Assembly: GCA_002368605.1 (NCBI GenBank)
Contig: DFEB01000014.1
Span: forward strand, 1-56,445
Length of the DNA stretch: 56,445 nucleotides
From: Treponema sp. UBA3813
Lineage (GTDB): Bacteria > Spirochaetota > Spirochaetia > Treponematales > Treponemataceae
Direction: 5' to 3'
Shown here: in pieces, positions 15,051 to 24,111 of the stretch
Layout of the letters: each line of letters starts with the position of its first letter
Numbering within the stretch: position 1 is the stretch's first letter
The notes under the pieces: model-generated
Told to the model about the DNA's origin: nothing
The model's input: only the letters and a program-made list of their open reading frames with translations
Databases searched by the model: none
Program-made: the position numbers and the translations under genes

Positions 15051-16172
15051 ATGAAAAAAGATTTTGATTCTGACATAAACGAATTTTCTCAAATCGCGGA
15101 GCAGGCGGCGGGGAGCTTGAACATTGTCCGTGCGGATTCTTCAAATCTTAACATCGTCCGCGCTGAGCTTCCTTCTGACGACGACAGTGCCGACGGTTCC
15201 CTTCGTCCGAAAATGCTGGACGAGTTTTTGGGTCAAAAAGAAATAAAAGAAAATCTTTCGGTTTTCATTCAGGCCGCCAGGGAACGCCGGGAGCCGCTGG
15301 ATCATCTCTTTTTAATCGGGCCTCCGGGCTTGGGAAAAACTACCCTGGCCGAAATCACCGCCCACGAGCTGGGAGCGGATTTTAAAGTTACTTCGGCTCC
15401 TGCCCTTGATAAGCCCAAGGATCTGGCGGGCATTCTCTCAACAATTTCTCCGGGAACGGTTTTCTTCATCGACGAGATTCACCGATTAAAGCCCGCCATC
15501 GAGGAAATGCTTTACATCGCCATGGAAGACTTTGAGCTTGACTGGGTTATCGGTCAGGGAGCGGCGGCCCGCACAGTGCGCATCCCGATTCCAAAATTCA
15601 CTCTGGTTGGGGCAACGACAAAGGCCGGCATGGTCTCAAAGCCACTCCAGACCCGATTCGGTATTATCCAGCGATTTAATTTTTACACTCATGAAGAACT
15701 TGCTTCTATTATAAAGCGCAGCGCGGCTATCCTTAACACAAAAATCGATGACGATGCCGCCCTCTTGATGGCAAAAAGCAGCCGGGGAACTCCCCGCGTG
15801 GCGAACCGGGTTCTCCGCCGTATGAGGGATTTCGCCCAGTTCTACGGTGACGGCAGAATCACTCTTAAAATAACTCAGGACGGTCTTAAAAAACTCCAGA
15901 TTGACTCCCTGGGCTTAGAGCATTATGACCGGGAAATTCTTCTTTCGATTATCAAGAATTTCGGCGGCGGGCCAGTGGGGGCGGAAACCCTGGCAATTTC
16001 CATCGGCGAAGCACAGGACACTTTAGAAGACTATTACGAGCCTTATTTGATTCAGTGCGGCCTTATTCAGCGCACACCCAGGGGCAGAATCGTCACGGCT
16101 AAGGCGTATGAGCATCTGGGGCTGGATTACAAGACAAAAGATAGCGGAAGTCAGCCTTCCTTGTTTGACTAG
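15051..16172 (+). CDS. ruvB: RuvB, Holliday junction branch-migration ATPase
   Basis: The 373-aa AAA+ helicase has Walker [15 protein letters not shown] (near residue 90), Walker [19 protein letters not shown], sensor 1 ([21 protein letters not shown]), a C-terminal winged helix ([16 protein letters not shown]) and the end motif [20 protein letters not shown]. The N-terminus is about 40 residues longer than in many RuvBs and contains a near-duplicate ([18 protein letters not shown]). RuvB drives branch migration with RuvA. No good ribosome-binding site is seen before the ATG; the leader comes from the upstream repeat. Confidence 0.97.
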   Translation: MKKDFDSDINEFSQIAEQAAGSLNIVRADSSNLNIVRAELPSDDDSADGSLRPKMLDEFLGQKEIKENLSVFIQAARERREPLDHLFLIGPPGLGKTTLAEITAHELGADFKVTSAPALDKPKDLAGILSTISPGTVFFIDEIHRLKPAIEEMLYIAMEDFELDWVIGQGAAARTVRIPIPKFTLVGATTKAGMVSKPLQTRFGIIQRFNFYTHEELASIIKRSAAILNTKIDDDAALLMAKSSRGTPRVANRVLRRMRDFAQFYGDGRITLKITQDGLKKLQIDSLGLEHYDREILLSIIKNFGGGPVGAETLAISIGEAQDTLEDYYEPYLIQCGLIQRTPRGRIVTAKAYEHLGLDYKTKDSGSQPSLFD

Positions 16173-16199
16173 AAATCTCTAAAATCTCCAAAATCTCTG
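16173..16199 (+). repeat. Period-9 AAATCTCYN repeat, three units
   Basis: AAATCTCTA, AAATCTCCA, AAATCTCTG lie back to back directly after the ruvB stop and just before the chemoreceptor promoter. Confidence 0.75.
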
Positions 16200-16200
16200 G

Positions 16201-16229
16201 TTGCTTTATTTGACTTCTAGGTCTAAAAT
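16201..16229 (+). promoter_or_regulatory. sigma-70-type promoter of the chemoreceptor gene
   Basis: TTGCTT (16201-16206), a 17-base spacer, then TAAAAT (16224-16229). No sigma-28-type sequence is found here although the product is a motility-system protein. Confidence 0.6.
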
Positions 16230-16264
16230 AGAAAGTGGCTTTAATTTTTTCATCAGGAGTTTTT

Positions 16265-18352
16265 ATGAAATTGAACAGTCTCAAGGCTAAACTCATGCTT
16301 TTGCTTATTTTAATCGTCTTTGCTTCAAACGGCATTCTTGGCTTTATGGCATATTCCATGTCAAAAGCAGGTCTTGAAGAATCTGTGGAAAAGACGGTCA
16401 CTACCGTGGCCGAAAAGGTCGCAGCACAAATTGAGCAGACGAACGAGCGGGAATTCCACATGCTTGATGTCCTTGCCAACATGTCTGTCATTCAGGATCC
16501 GGGCATTTCCATCGAGGAAAAAACGGCTATCGTCTTCGGTGCCACAAAAACTGACGCCCACTACGAGAATATTGCCTTTTATGACGAGACAGGAACAGGC
16601 ATCACTGGAGACGGCGTAAAAATCAACTTTTCTGACCGCGAGTATTTTAAAAAGGCTATGGCAGGAGAGCATTTTGTTTCTGACCCTACGATTAGCCCTG
16701 TGAACAACAAGCTCCTCATGTTCTATTCAGTTCCGGTTTACAATCCCAGCCGTTCAAAAGTCATCGGCGTTATCTGCGCTGTCTTCCACGGCGAGACACT
16801 TTCTGACCTTTGTAAAGAAATTTATGTGGGAAAAGACAGTCATCCTTTCGTAATCAACATGAAGACTGGAAAAACTGTTGCTGATTCCGATGTCCAGTAT
16901 GTGGAGAAGGGGCAGGTTCTCAAAGATTCCACTTCTGGAGCAATGAAAGAGGCTATCCTTGATGCCATGTCCGGGAATGTCACCTACAAGTCTTTCTATG
17001 AGCCATGGCGCAAAAAAATCATGGTGGCTTCTTACAGACCTGTGGGCGAATCCTGTGACTGGGCTGTTTTCTGTATGGCTCCTCATTCTGAGTATTTCGG
17101 CGCAATTACCAAAATGTCGGTTTCAATGCTGGTCGTTCTCGGAATTGTCCTTGCTATTGCCACAATTTTGAGCGCGGTGATTATTTCAATCAGCCTCAAG
17201 CCTCTTAAATCCGTGGAAGTTTCCATCACCGATATTGCCAGCGGAAACGCCGACCTCACCAAGCGAATTACCGTCACTTCAAATGACGAAATCGGCAATG
17301 TGGTCAAAGGCTTCAATAAATTCACTGAAAAGCTTCAGAATATTATTTCCAGCGTCAAGAATTCCAACAGCACTTTGGGCAGCGTCGGCTCTGACATGAG
17401 CGCCAGCGTGGATGACACTGCCAGCTCCATCACAGAGATTATCGCCAATATAGACAGCATGAAGAGGCAGATTGACGGACAGAATCAGTCGGTCAGCCAG
17501 ACGGCAGGAGCTGTCAACGAGATTGCCTCAAATATCGAAAGCCTTGAGCGCATGATTGAGAGCCAGTCAAACGGCGTCACCCAGGCAAGCGCGGCTGTCG
17601 AAGAGATGATTGGAAATATTTCTTCGGTAAACGGCTCAATGGAAAAAATGGCCCGTTCATTCAACGAATTGAGGGCTGATTCACAGTCTGGAATCACAAA
17701 ACAGAAGGCCGTGAACGACCGGATTAACGAAATTGAAAGCCAGTCGAACATGCTGCAGGAGGCGAATGTTGCCATTGCCGCAATCGCTTCTCAAACAAAT
17801 CTCCTTGCCATGAACGCGGCAATCGAGGCGGCTCATGCGGGCGAGGCAGGAAAGGGCTTTGCTGTCGTCGCAGATGAAATCCGTAAGCTTTCCGAGACAT
17901 CAACGGCTCAGTCAAAGACAATCGGAGACCAGCTTTCCAGCATCAAGGAATCAATCAACGAAGTCGTTTCGGCTTCCGGCGAGTCAGCCCTTGCCTTTGA
18001 GAGTGTTTCCCGCAAACTTGAAGAAACCGATGCCCTTGTCATGCAGATTAAGGCCGCAATGGAAGAGCAGAACGAAGGAAGCCAGCAGATTACCGATGCC
18101 CTTCACAATATGAACGACAGCACGATTGAGGTTCGCAATGCCTCTGCCGAAATGGAAGAGGGCAACAAGATGATTCTCAAAGAAGTCCAGCTCTTGCAGA
18201 ACGCATCGATGTCTATGGCTCAGAGCATGGAAGAAATGGCAATCGGTGCAAGAAAAATTAACGAGACTGGCTCTGCCCTGAGCGGAATCGCTGGCAAAAT
18301 GAGCGATTCAATTTCCGACATCGGTGCGCAGATTGACCAGTTCAAGGTGTAA
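16265..18352 (+). CDS. Methyl-accepting chemotaxis protein with a periplasmic Cache domain
   Basis: Start set at ATG 16265 because CAGGAG (16254-16259) lies 5 bases upstream; an in-frame GTG at 16235 lacks a site. The 695-aa receptor has TM1 (about residues 7-30), a double-Cache-like ligand domain (about 35-280; [39 protein letters not shown]), TM2 (about 285-310), a HAMP domain ([20 protein letters not shown]) and a signalling domain with the conserved tip [20 protein letters not shown] followed by [15 protein letters not shown]. It relays ligand binding to CheA/CheW. There is no C-terminal CheR-binding pentapeptide. The ligand is unknown; Cache domains often bind amino acids or organic acids. 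Confidence 0.95.
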   Translation: MKLNSLKAKLMLLLILIVFASNGILGFMAYSMSKAGLEESVEKTVTTVAEKVAAQIEQTNEREFHMLDVLANMSVIQDPGISIEEKTAIVFGATKTDAHYENIAFYDETGTGITGDGVKINFSDREYFKKAMAGEHFVSDPTISPVNNKLLMFYSVPVYNPSRSKVIGVICAVFHGETLSDLCKEIYVGKDSHPFVINMKTGKTVADSDVQYVEKGQVLKDSTSGAMKEAILDAMSGNVTYKSFYEPWRKKIMVASYRPVGESCDWAVFCMAPHSEYFGAITKMSVSMLVVLGIVLAIATILSAVIISISLKPLKSVEVSITDIASGNADLTKRITVTSNDEIGNVVKGFNKFTEKLQNIISSVKNSNSTLGSVGSDMSASVDDTASSITEIIANIDSMKRQIDGQNQSVSQTAGAVNEIASNIESLERMIESQSNGVTQASAAVEEMIGNISSVNGSMEKMARSFNELRADSQSGITKQKAVNDRINEIESQSNMLQEANVAIAAIASQTNLLAMNAAIEAAHAGEAGKGFAVVADEIRKLSETSTAQSKTIGDQLSSIKESINEVVSASGESALAFESVSRKLEETDALVMQIKAAMEEQNEGSQQITDALHNMNDSTIEVRNASAEMEEGNKMILKEVQLLQNASMSMAQSMEEMAIGARKINETGSALSGIAGKMSDSISDIGAQIDQFKV

Positions 18353-18359
18353 AAATTAA

Positions 18360-19433
18360 ATGAAACTCTCTGACTTTTACTTTGACTTACCAGAAGAACT
18401 CATAGCGCAAAAGCCCAGCGGAATCCGCGGTCAGGACAGGCTCATGCTTTTAAATCGGGAATCTGGGGAAGTTCAGCATCTTTCCATGGATGATTTGCCT
18501 GATTTGATTTCGCCTGACACCCTTATGGTCTTCAATAACTCAAAAGTCCGCCGCAGCCGCTGTTACGGAATCAAAATTTCTGAAATTGAAGGACAGGGGG
18601 GGCGTGAGCGCGTCTCAGGAAGAGAACGCGAGTTCATGTTCCTCAATCAGATGACGCCTGAAGGAAATCTCTGGCACACCATGGTTAAAGGGGCAAAAAA
18701 AGTAAAAGCCGGGAACAAGTACCGGTTTACCGACGGCTCAATCGGAAGAATCATCGCCCATGAAAACGACGAGGGAAGCGAATTCCGCACCATTGAGTTT
18801 GATTCCCGCCTTGATGATGACTGGTTTGGCCGCAACGGTCACATTCCTCTTCCCCCTTACATCCGCCGTGAAGACGATGACACGGACTCAGAGCGCTACC
18901 AGACAGTCTACGCCAAGGAAACGGGAAGCTCTGCCTGCCCGACGGCGGGCCTTCACTTCACCGAAGAAATGTTCCGCCGCCTTGACGCAAAGGGCATTGA
19001 GCGGGTATTTGTGACCCTTCATGTGGGCTTGGGAACTTTTTTGCCTGTCCGCACTGAGAATATCGAAGAGCACAAAATGCACGAGGAAGTCTACACCATT
19101 CCCTTTGATGTGGCCGAAAAAATCAATGCGGCAAAAAAAGCAGGCCGCCCGATTCTTGCCGTGGGAACAACTTCCGTCCGCACCTTGGAATCTGCCAGCG
19201 ATGAAAATGGTTTCGTAAAGGGTGGCTCAAGCGCGACCCATATCTTCATGTATCCGGGTTACAAATTCAAGTGCGTCAACCAGATGTTCACGAATTTCCA
19301 CACGCCTGAAAGCACCCTGATTATGCTGGTCTCAGCATTTGCCGGCAGGGAACATATTCTTAATGCTTACCAGAAAGCCGTGGAGCAAAAATATCACTTT
19401 TTCTCTTATGGCGACTGTATGCTGATTAAGTAA
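18360..19433 (+). CDS. queA: QueA, S-adenosylmethionine:tRNA ribosyltransferase-isomerase
   Basis: The 357-aa enzyme makes epoxyqueuosine from preQ1-tRNA using the ribosyl part of SAM. It begins MKLSDFYFDLPEELIAQKP and shows MVFNNSKVRRSR, CPTAGLHFTEEMF, VTLHVGLGTFLPVRTENIEE, HKMHEEVYTI, AVGTTSVRTLES and TNFHTPESTLIMLVSAF, all QueA signatures. An extra loop rich in Gly/Arg/Glu (GQGGRERVSGRERE) follows residue 75. It starts 7 bases after the chemoreceptor stop, with no evident ribosome-binding site. Its end overlaps the convergent FAD-subunit gene by 8 bases. Confidence 0.97.
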   Translation: MKLSDFYFDLPEELIAQKPSGIRGQDRLMLLNRESGEVQHLSMDDLPDLISPDTLMVFNNSKVRRSRCYGIKISEIEGQGGRERVSGREREFMFLNQMTPEGNLWHTMVKGAKKVKAGNKYRFTDGSIGRIIAHENDEGSEFRTIEFDSRLDDDWFGRNGHIPLPPYIRREDDDTDSERYQTVYAKETGSSACPTAGLHFTEEMFRRLDAKGIERVFVTLHVGLGTFLPVRTENIEEHKMHEEVYTIPFDVAEKINAAKKAGRPILAVGTTSVRTLESASDENGFVKGGSSATHIFMYPGYKFKCVNQMFTNFHTPESTLIMLVSAFAGREHILNAYQKAVEQKYHFFSYGDCMLIK

Positions 19434-20235
19434 GTTGCTCCAGGGAGTATTTTATCAGATTCCAGAATTGCCTCTTTAAAATGGGGGCAATTTTTTCGTC
19501 TTTTGTCGTGTTATTGAATGATTCTTCGGCTTCAAGCAAGAAATTTGAAATTGCTGTCTGTGAAAGCGGCAAATGGGCTCCAATCAGTTTGTTTTCAAGG
19601 TTCGTATCCCTAAATTTAAAGCTTCCTGCCATTGAAATCCGTAAGTCTGAAATCTGATTTTTTTGTGAATTCGCCAGAAATACAAAGCTCGCTGAAAGCT
19701 CATTCAAAGAATTTGAGGGGCCGAGCCGTCTGAAAAGCGCAACTTCCCATTCTTCAGTGGGAAGCCGAATTTTTGATAAAAGCATGCCCTCTGGAATCTT
19801 TTCAAAGCGGCTTATATTCTGAAAAATTGCTTCGTTTCCGTTTTGAAATTCAAGCCTGGCATCCAAAGCTAAAAGGGGGGCATAGAGTGTGTTGAAAAAT
19901 TCTTTCCCGCAGATGTTGCCGCCCAATGTTGCAAGGGAGCGCACATTTGGATTAGCGACTGTCGTGATTGCCTTGTACAAACATGGAGGAAGATTTGCCT
20001 CACCCAATTCTTCAATTTCGGCCAAAGTAACGGCAGTGCCAAAGTCGATATATCGCTCATGTTTGTCGATAATTTTTAGTTCAGGAATATCCCTGACAGA
20101 AAGTGTTTTTTCGGGTAGAGATTTCCCCACAAAAGAGGTACAGCCGCCTGTAATCGTCAAATCTGAAATCGTTTTGAGTTGATAGAATACATCGGCGAGA
20201 TTTTTCGCATAAAAAAAAGTCTTAGAGGTTGCCAT
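19426..20235 (-). CDS. FAD-binding subunit, xanthine dehydrogenase/CO dehydrogenase family
   Basis: The 269-aa protein matches the medium (CoxM/XdhB) subunit. An N-terminal FAD-binding loop (ITGGCTSFVGKSL) stands where AGGTDL-type loops occur. The central ATLGGNICGKEF, followed by APLLALDARLEF, is the second FAD motif. The C-terminal CO-dehydrogenase-flavoprotein-like domain follows (FRRLGPSNSLNELSASFVFL). It would carry electrons between FeS clusters and an acceptor. Its start overlaps the FeS-subunit stop by 14 bases, showing translational coupling. The FAD motifs look intact, unlike the molybdenum site in the partner. Confidence 0.85.
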   Translation of the reverse strand: MATSKTFFYAKNLADVFYQLKTISDLTITGGCTSFVGKSLPEKTLSVRDIPELKIIDKHERYIDFGTAVTLAEIEELGEANLPPCLYKAITTVANPNVRSLATLGGNICGKEFFNTLYAPLLALDARLEFQNGNEAIFQNISRFEKIPEGMLLSKIRLPTEEWEVALFRRLGPSNSLNELSASFVFLANSQKNQISDLRISMAGSFKFRDTNLENKLIGAHLPLSQTAISNFLLEAEESFNNTTKDEKIAPILKRQFWNLIKYSLEQLT

Positions 20236-20710
20236 TTCGCCTTCCTTCCCGCTCGTGCTTGTTTGCTGTTGCGTACACGATTCCGTTCATAAATGTCTTT
20301 TTGTCTGTGCAGTTGCATTCTATGCAGTCAGCTACATGTTCCAAATCTTCTTGTGTTGGTCTGTATACTTTTTTGAGAAGGGCATAAGTTGAAAAAATCC
20401 GTGCGCTGTTGCAGAAGCCGCACATGTTCATTCCTGCCTGCTTAAATCCTGCTACGATGTCATCAGCTTCTTTTGTAAGTATAAAAAATTCCAAAGTGTC
20501 GATTGAGGCATTCCTCACGATTCCTACGGGGATTATGCAACTGGGAACAGGTCTGTCATCTAAGAGAACGGTACAAGAGCCGCATTTTCCTTTGCCGCAG
20601 CCTTCCTTGATTGAGATATAGCCTTCCCGTCGGAGCACAACGCTCAGCATTTCATCTGGCTGTGCGTCGAGAATCTTTTTTTCACTGTTCAAAAGCACTG
20701 GAATTTTCAT
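20222..20710 (-). CDS. [2Fe-2S] subunit, xanthine dehydrogenase/CO dehydrogenase family
   Basis: The 162-aa small subunit has an N-terminal plant-ferredoxin-like cluster site (EGCGKGKCGSCTVLLDD, then VPSC). The C-terminal helical cluster domain has MCGFCNSARIFSTYALL and ADCIECNCTD in place of the usual NLCRCTG. All eight expected cysteines are present, so both clusters can form. The gene overlaps the large-subunit stop by 4 bases (ATGA arrangement) and overlaps the FAD subunit by 14. Confidence 0.88.
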   Translation of the reverse strand: MKIPVLLNSEKKILDAQPDEMLSVVLRREGYISIKEGCGKGKCGSCTVLLDDRPVPSCIIPVGIVRNASIDTLEFFILTKEADDIVAGFKQAGMNMCGFCNSARIFSTYALLKKVYRPTQEDLEHVADCIECNCTDKKTFMNGIVYATANKHEREGRRNGNL

Positions 20711-22923
20711 TGAGCGTCCCCTGTAACATGTCTTCGAGAGTTTTCGTATCTTTCCCTGATTTCATAAAGTGAATCAGTTTTTAGAGGCATTTCGTTTACG
20801 CTGATAGCAATTGCCTGTGAGAGCGCAGAAGCATAAGCGGCTGGAAGAATAGAGTAGATGAGTCCGCCGATTTGCTTTGGTTCTTCTTCTGATTGGGTGA
20901 ATTGTACGCTGATTGAAGGGCAGCGAAGGGATTCGTCTTTTACAAGGGAAGAAAGACAGCGAGAAATTGCCCTGTGTACGATGTTTTCGGCAGCTTTCGG
21001 GTGTAGAATTTTTCCGCCGTCGATAATTACGCAGATTTTTCGGATTTTTTCACGGAAAGTGCAGGCGTCAAGTTCTACTTCAACCGTACAGGTTCCGAAT
21101 GCTGTATTGTAAAAGGGAGTGCCTGAAAATTCTGCCTGATTCCATGCTTTTTTTCGAGAAAGGGGCAGGGATTTTTTTATAGAAAACGGCGTGCCGTCAA
21201 TTTTTTTTCGTTTTAGGGAATCCACGCATTTTTGCAAGAGGATGCTTTTTATACTTACATCTCCAACAAGTGACTCTGGCAGTGAGCTTGTCGTAATTTT
21301 CTTTTTTGACAATTCTTCTGCCGCTTCTCCCGTAAAGAGAATGTTCCTTTTTTCAATTTCAATCGAGTCTTGAATGATTTTTGTCCAAATTTCCTTGATT
21401 GAAAGACTTGGCGGAAGGGCATGAACGAGAATTTTTTTGTCTTCTGTTACGGAAAGATGCATCGATATGTTTGATTTTTCAAACTCTGTGCCGAAATAGC
21501 CGCTTCCCTCAAAAGCGCAGGCAAGGGCAATTCCTCTGAAGGGCGGAGCGTAAGGCAAATTATCGCTGCCTTCATTACGGCCATATTCTGCAAGCCGTGA
21601 AACCGTGTATTTTCGTTTGAAATCACTTCTAATAACTACCGCATTTATTGCATCGCTGGAACGACCGAATGAGAATGTAAATGGCTCCGTGTGCTTTTGC
21701 ATTCCTCCGGCTTTGTTCATCTGCCGTAAGTCCACTGGAGAAAATCCTGTAATCTCAGCGATTTTTTGAATTTGGTTTTCGACGGCAAAAAATGCCTGAG
21801 AGTCCAGCATGGAAATGATTTGCGACGAGGGCGGATTATGGCTCTTGTAGGCTTTTGCGCTGATTTTTACATTTTTACAGTTGTAAATTCCACAAGCGGC
21901 GAGTGAAAGTCTGTCGAGAATGTAGGATGCAAAGGGATTGTATGCGCCTGAGTCGTAGCAAATTGAAACTTCCATTGCCGTGAGTAAACCGTTTTTATCG
22001 AGAGCTGTTTTGTGGGAGATAGAAATGTCGCTTGCCCGTTCGATATTTTCTTCTTGTTCTGTTCGGGAAAGTGAAAGTCTGACGGCTTTTCCTGTTTTTA
22101 CTGCGGCAAAGGCGGCCAATGAAGCGAGAATTCCGTTTTGATATAGACAAGCCGTTGTCTCTCCGAAACTTTTTGTTTTTGTAAGGAAAATCTTGTCTTT
22201 TGAAAAAGCCGTAACTTGTTCCACCGTGCTGACAGTCTGCTCAACCCACTGGCTTGGTGTTGAAATGTAAAGATTTCCTCCCTTTATTTGAGCGACGGCT
22301 CCTTCTGTCTCTTTATTGGCATAATAGGGAATCTGGCTCTTCCAAGTTCCCTCAACGATAAATGCAGCTTTTTCCTCGTCTGCGAAAATTTCTTCTGTAT
22401 TTCCGATTGAGACCTTTCGTTTTGCGATTATTTCCTTTGGTTTCGAAAAATCTTCAAGGGATTTTTTGAGGGATGTTAGGCTTTCTTCAATGGGCGAGCC
22501 GTCTTTGAGTGAGACAGAAAGTGAATTATATGCATTGCTGAATTTAGATTCGTTTGCCTTGATTTCTGTTTTATCGAGCTGAACTTTAATAGAAGATTTT
22601 AATTCTTCGAGAACTTCCTTCTTCTCACCGACAAGAAGCGCAAGAGGTTCTCCTTTGTAGGCAATTGTCCCAGTGCAAAGAATAGGAATGTCCTTTCCAA
22701 GAATATTTACCTGAGTTTTTCCAGGAATGTCTTTGTAAGTGAAAAGTTCATAGCCTTCTGGAATTTTTGTTTTGGGCGCAAAATCGATTGAGGTGACCTT
22801 CCCGTAAGAAAAAGGACTCCTCACGATGACCGCATGAATCATATCGTTTGCAGGTAAATCCGAATAAAAATCATCAGAGAAGAGAAATTTTTTTTTGTCG
22901 GAAACTTTCCGCCTAGCGCACAT
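20707..22923 (-). CDS. Divergent molybdopterin-type large subunit of a xanthine-dehydrogenase-like complex
   Basis: The 738-aa protein keeps the fold pattern of CoxL/XdhA: N-terminal a/b-hammerhead (AVIVRSPFSYGKVTSIDF), then LAALAAF-like helices with KAVRLSLSRTEQEEN, and YDSGAYNPF. The sites that hold the molybdenum cofactor look lost. GGFGGK reads TKSFGETT, RGFGxPQ reads YKSHNPPSSQ, and the C-terminal GxGE segment with the catalytic Glu reads EPKQIGGLIYSILPAA. It may therefore not be a working hydroxylase. The ATG overlaps the DegT aminotransferase stop by 11 bases. From memory, T. pallidum has a related quinoline-oxidoreductase-annotated gene beside cap5D/spsC. Confidence 0.75.
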   Translation of the reverse strand: MCARRKVSDKKKFLFSDDFYSDLPANDMIHAVIVRSPFSYGKVTSIDFAPKTKIPEGYELFTYKDIPGKTQVNILGKDIPILCTGTIAYKGEPLALLVGEKKEVLEELKSSIKVQLDKTEIKANESKFSNAYNSLSVSLKDGSPIEESLTSLKKSLEDFSKPKEIIAKRKVSIGNTEEIFADEEKAAFIVEGTWKSQIPYYANKETEGAVAQIKGGNLYISTPSQWVEQTVSTVEQVTAFSKDKIFLTKTKSFGETTACLYQNGILASLAAFAAVKTGKAVRLSLSRTEQEENIERASDISISHKTALDKNGLLTAMEVSICYDSGAYNPFASYILDRLSLAACGIYNCKNVKISAKAYKSHNPPSSQIISMLDSQAFFAVENQIQKIAEITGFSPVDLRQMNKAGGMQKHTEPFTFSFGRSSDAINAVVIRSDFKRKYTVSRLAEYGRNEGSDNLPYAPPFRGIALACAFEGSGYFGTEFEKSNISMHLSVTEDKKILVHALPPSLSIKEIWTKIIQDSIEIEKRNILFTGEAAEELSKKKITTSSLPESLVGDVSIKSILLQKCVDSLKRKKIDGTPFSIKKSLPLSRKKAWNQAEFSGTPFYNTAFGTCTVEVELDACTFREKIRKICVIIDGGKILHPKAAENIVHRAISRCLSSLVKDESLRCPSISVQFTQSEEEPKQIGGLIYSILPAAYASALSQAIAISVNEMPLKTDSLYEIRERYENSRRHVTGDAQ

Positions 22924-24103
22924 GGTGTTTTTCTCCCGCCTCTTTCACAGCCTTGATGACGATTTGAGCCTGCTCCTCGCTCATGTCCGGGAAGAGGGGA
23001 AGGGTAATCGTGTTTTTTGAGTGCTCGTCCGCGTTGGGGAAATTTTCTGCCCTAAAGTCAGGGTATTTTTCCTGCCAGTAAGTGAAATTGAAAATGGCGA
23101 TAAAGTGCATGGAAATTCCGATTCCCTGCTCCTGGAGTTCCTTGGCGAAGGCGTTGCGGTCGCAGTCCAGTTTTGATGAGTCTAAGTGGAGCAGGTAAAG
23201 ATGCCATGCGTTTCCCTCACCGTCCGGCGGTAGAATCACGAAATCAAGGTCTTTGAAAGCCTGATTGTAAATTTTTACGATTTTTTTGCGTTTTTCGTCA
23301 AAAGAGACGGCTTTTTTAAGCTGAACCCTGCCAATGGCTGAAAGTATGTCAGGCAGATTTGACTTAAAGCCCGGCGCGATGATGTCATATTCCCAGCTGG
23401 CCTTGGGGTTCGTGTAGCGGTCCCATGCGTCCCTGTTCATTCCGTGGAGGCGCATCTGGCTCATTCTTTTTGCAAGGGCATCGTCATCGGTGGTAATCAT
23501 GCCGCCTTCGCCCGTGGTCATGGTCTTCGTTGCGTAAAAACTGAATACACCTATGTCGCCCAAAGTTCCCGCATAGCCGCGGCTGGTCTTACTGGGGAAG
23601 GAATGAGCCGCATCCTCAATCACATAAATTTTGTTTTGGGGAGTAGAATATTTTTTTGCCAGGGCGCAGATTCTTTCCATGTCGCAGAGATTTCCAGCGA
23701 TGTGAACCGGCACGATGGCGCAAATCTTATGCTCACTGTCTTTTTTTAGGATTTCTTCGATTTTAACAGGATCGATTGAGTAAGAATCCTTTTCGATGTC
23801 GGCAAAAAAAACATCTCCTCCAAGGTGAACTGCGCTTGTCGCCGTAGAGACGAAAGTGTAGGGCGTGGTGATTACGGCCTTTCCTGCCTTTACTCCGCAG
23901 GCTTCCATGGCGAGAATCATTCCGCTGGTGTTTGAATTTACCGCCAGCGCGTGCTTTGAGCCCACAAAAGAAGCGAACTCACATTCAAAATCATGGGTAA
24001 CTTTGCCCGTCGTGAGCCAGCCTGAGTCTATCACATCGCAGACGGCCTTTTTTTCTTCATCATCAAAAGAGGGCTTAAAAAAAGGAACTTTAATCTCAGA
24101 CAT
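22913..24103 (-). CDS. DegT/DnrJ/EryC1-family PLP aminotransferase acting on a nucleotide sugar
   Basis: The 396-aa enzyme begins with the family's VPFFKPSFDDEEKKAVCDVI and WLTTGKVTHDFECEFA. The PLP site shows VIEDAAHSFPSKTSRGYAG and FSFYATKTMTTGEGGMI, where the Lys in TKT is the expected PLP lysine. The substrate-proximal GFKSNLPDILSAIGRVQLKK is also present. Such enzymes aminate 4-keto-6-deoxy sugars, and the gene directly upstream encodes a 4,6-dehydratase-type enzyme. The pair could make a UDP-4-amino-4,6-dideoxy-GlcNAc-type sugar for glycans. It starts 8 bases after the dehydratase gene. Confidence 0.92.
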   Translation of the reverse strand: MSEIKVPFFKPSFDDEEKKAVCDVIDSGWLTTGKVTHDFECEFASFVGSKHALAVNSNTSGMILAMEACGVKAGKAVITTPYTFVSTATSAVHLGGDVFFADIEKDSYSIDPVKIEEILKKDSEHKICAIVPVHIAGNLCDMERICALAKKYSTPQNKIYVIEDAAHSFPSKTSRGYAGTLGDIGVFSFYATKTMTTGEGGMITTDDDALAKRMSQMRLHGMNRDAWDRYTNPKASWEYDIIAPGFKSNLPDILSAIGRVQLKKAVSFDEKRKKIVKIYNQAFKDLDFVILPPDGEGNAWHLYLLHLDSSKLDCDRNAFAKELQEQGIGISMHFIAIFNFTYWQEKYPDFRAENFPNADEHSKNTITLPLFPDMSEEQAQIVIKAVKEAGEKHHVR

Positions 24104-24111
24104 AAAATCTC

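Noticed and set aside
14043-16199. CRISPR-like array among the short repeats
   Set aside because: Units are 7-10 bp with no unique spacers and there are no cas genes.
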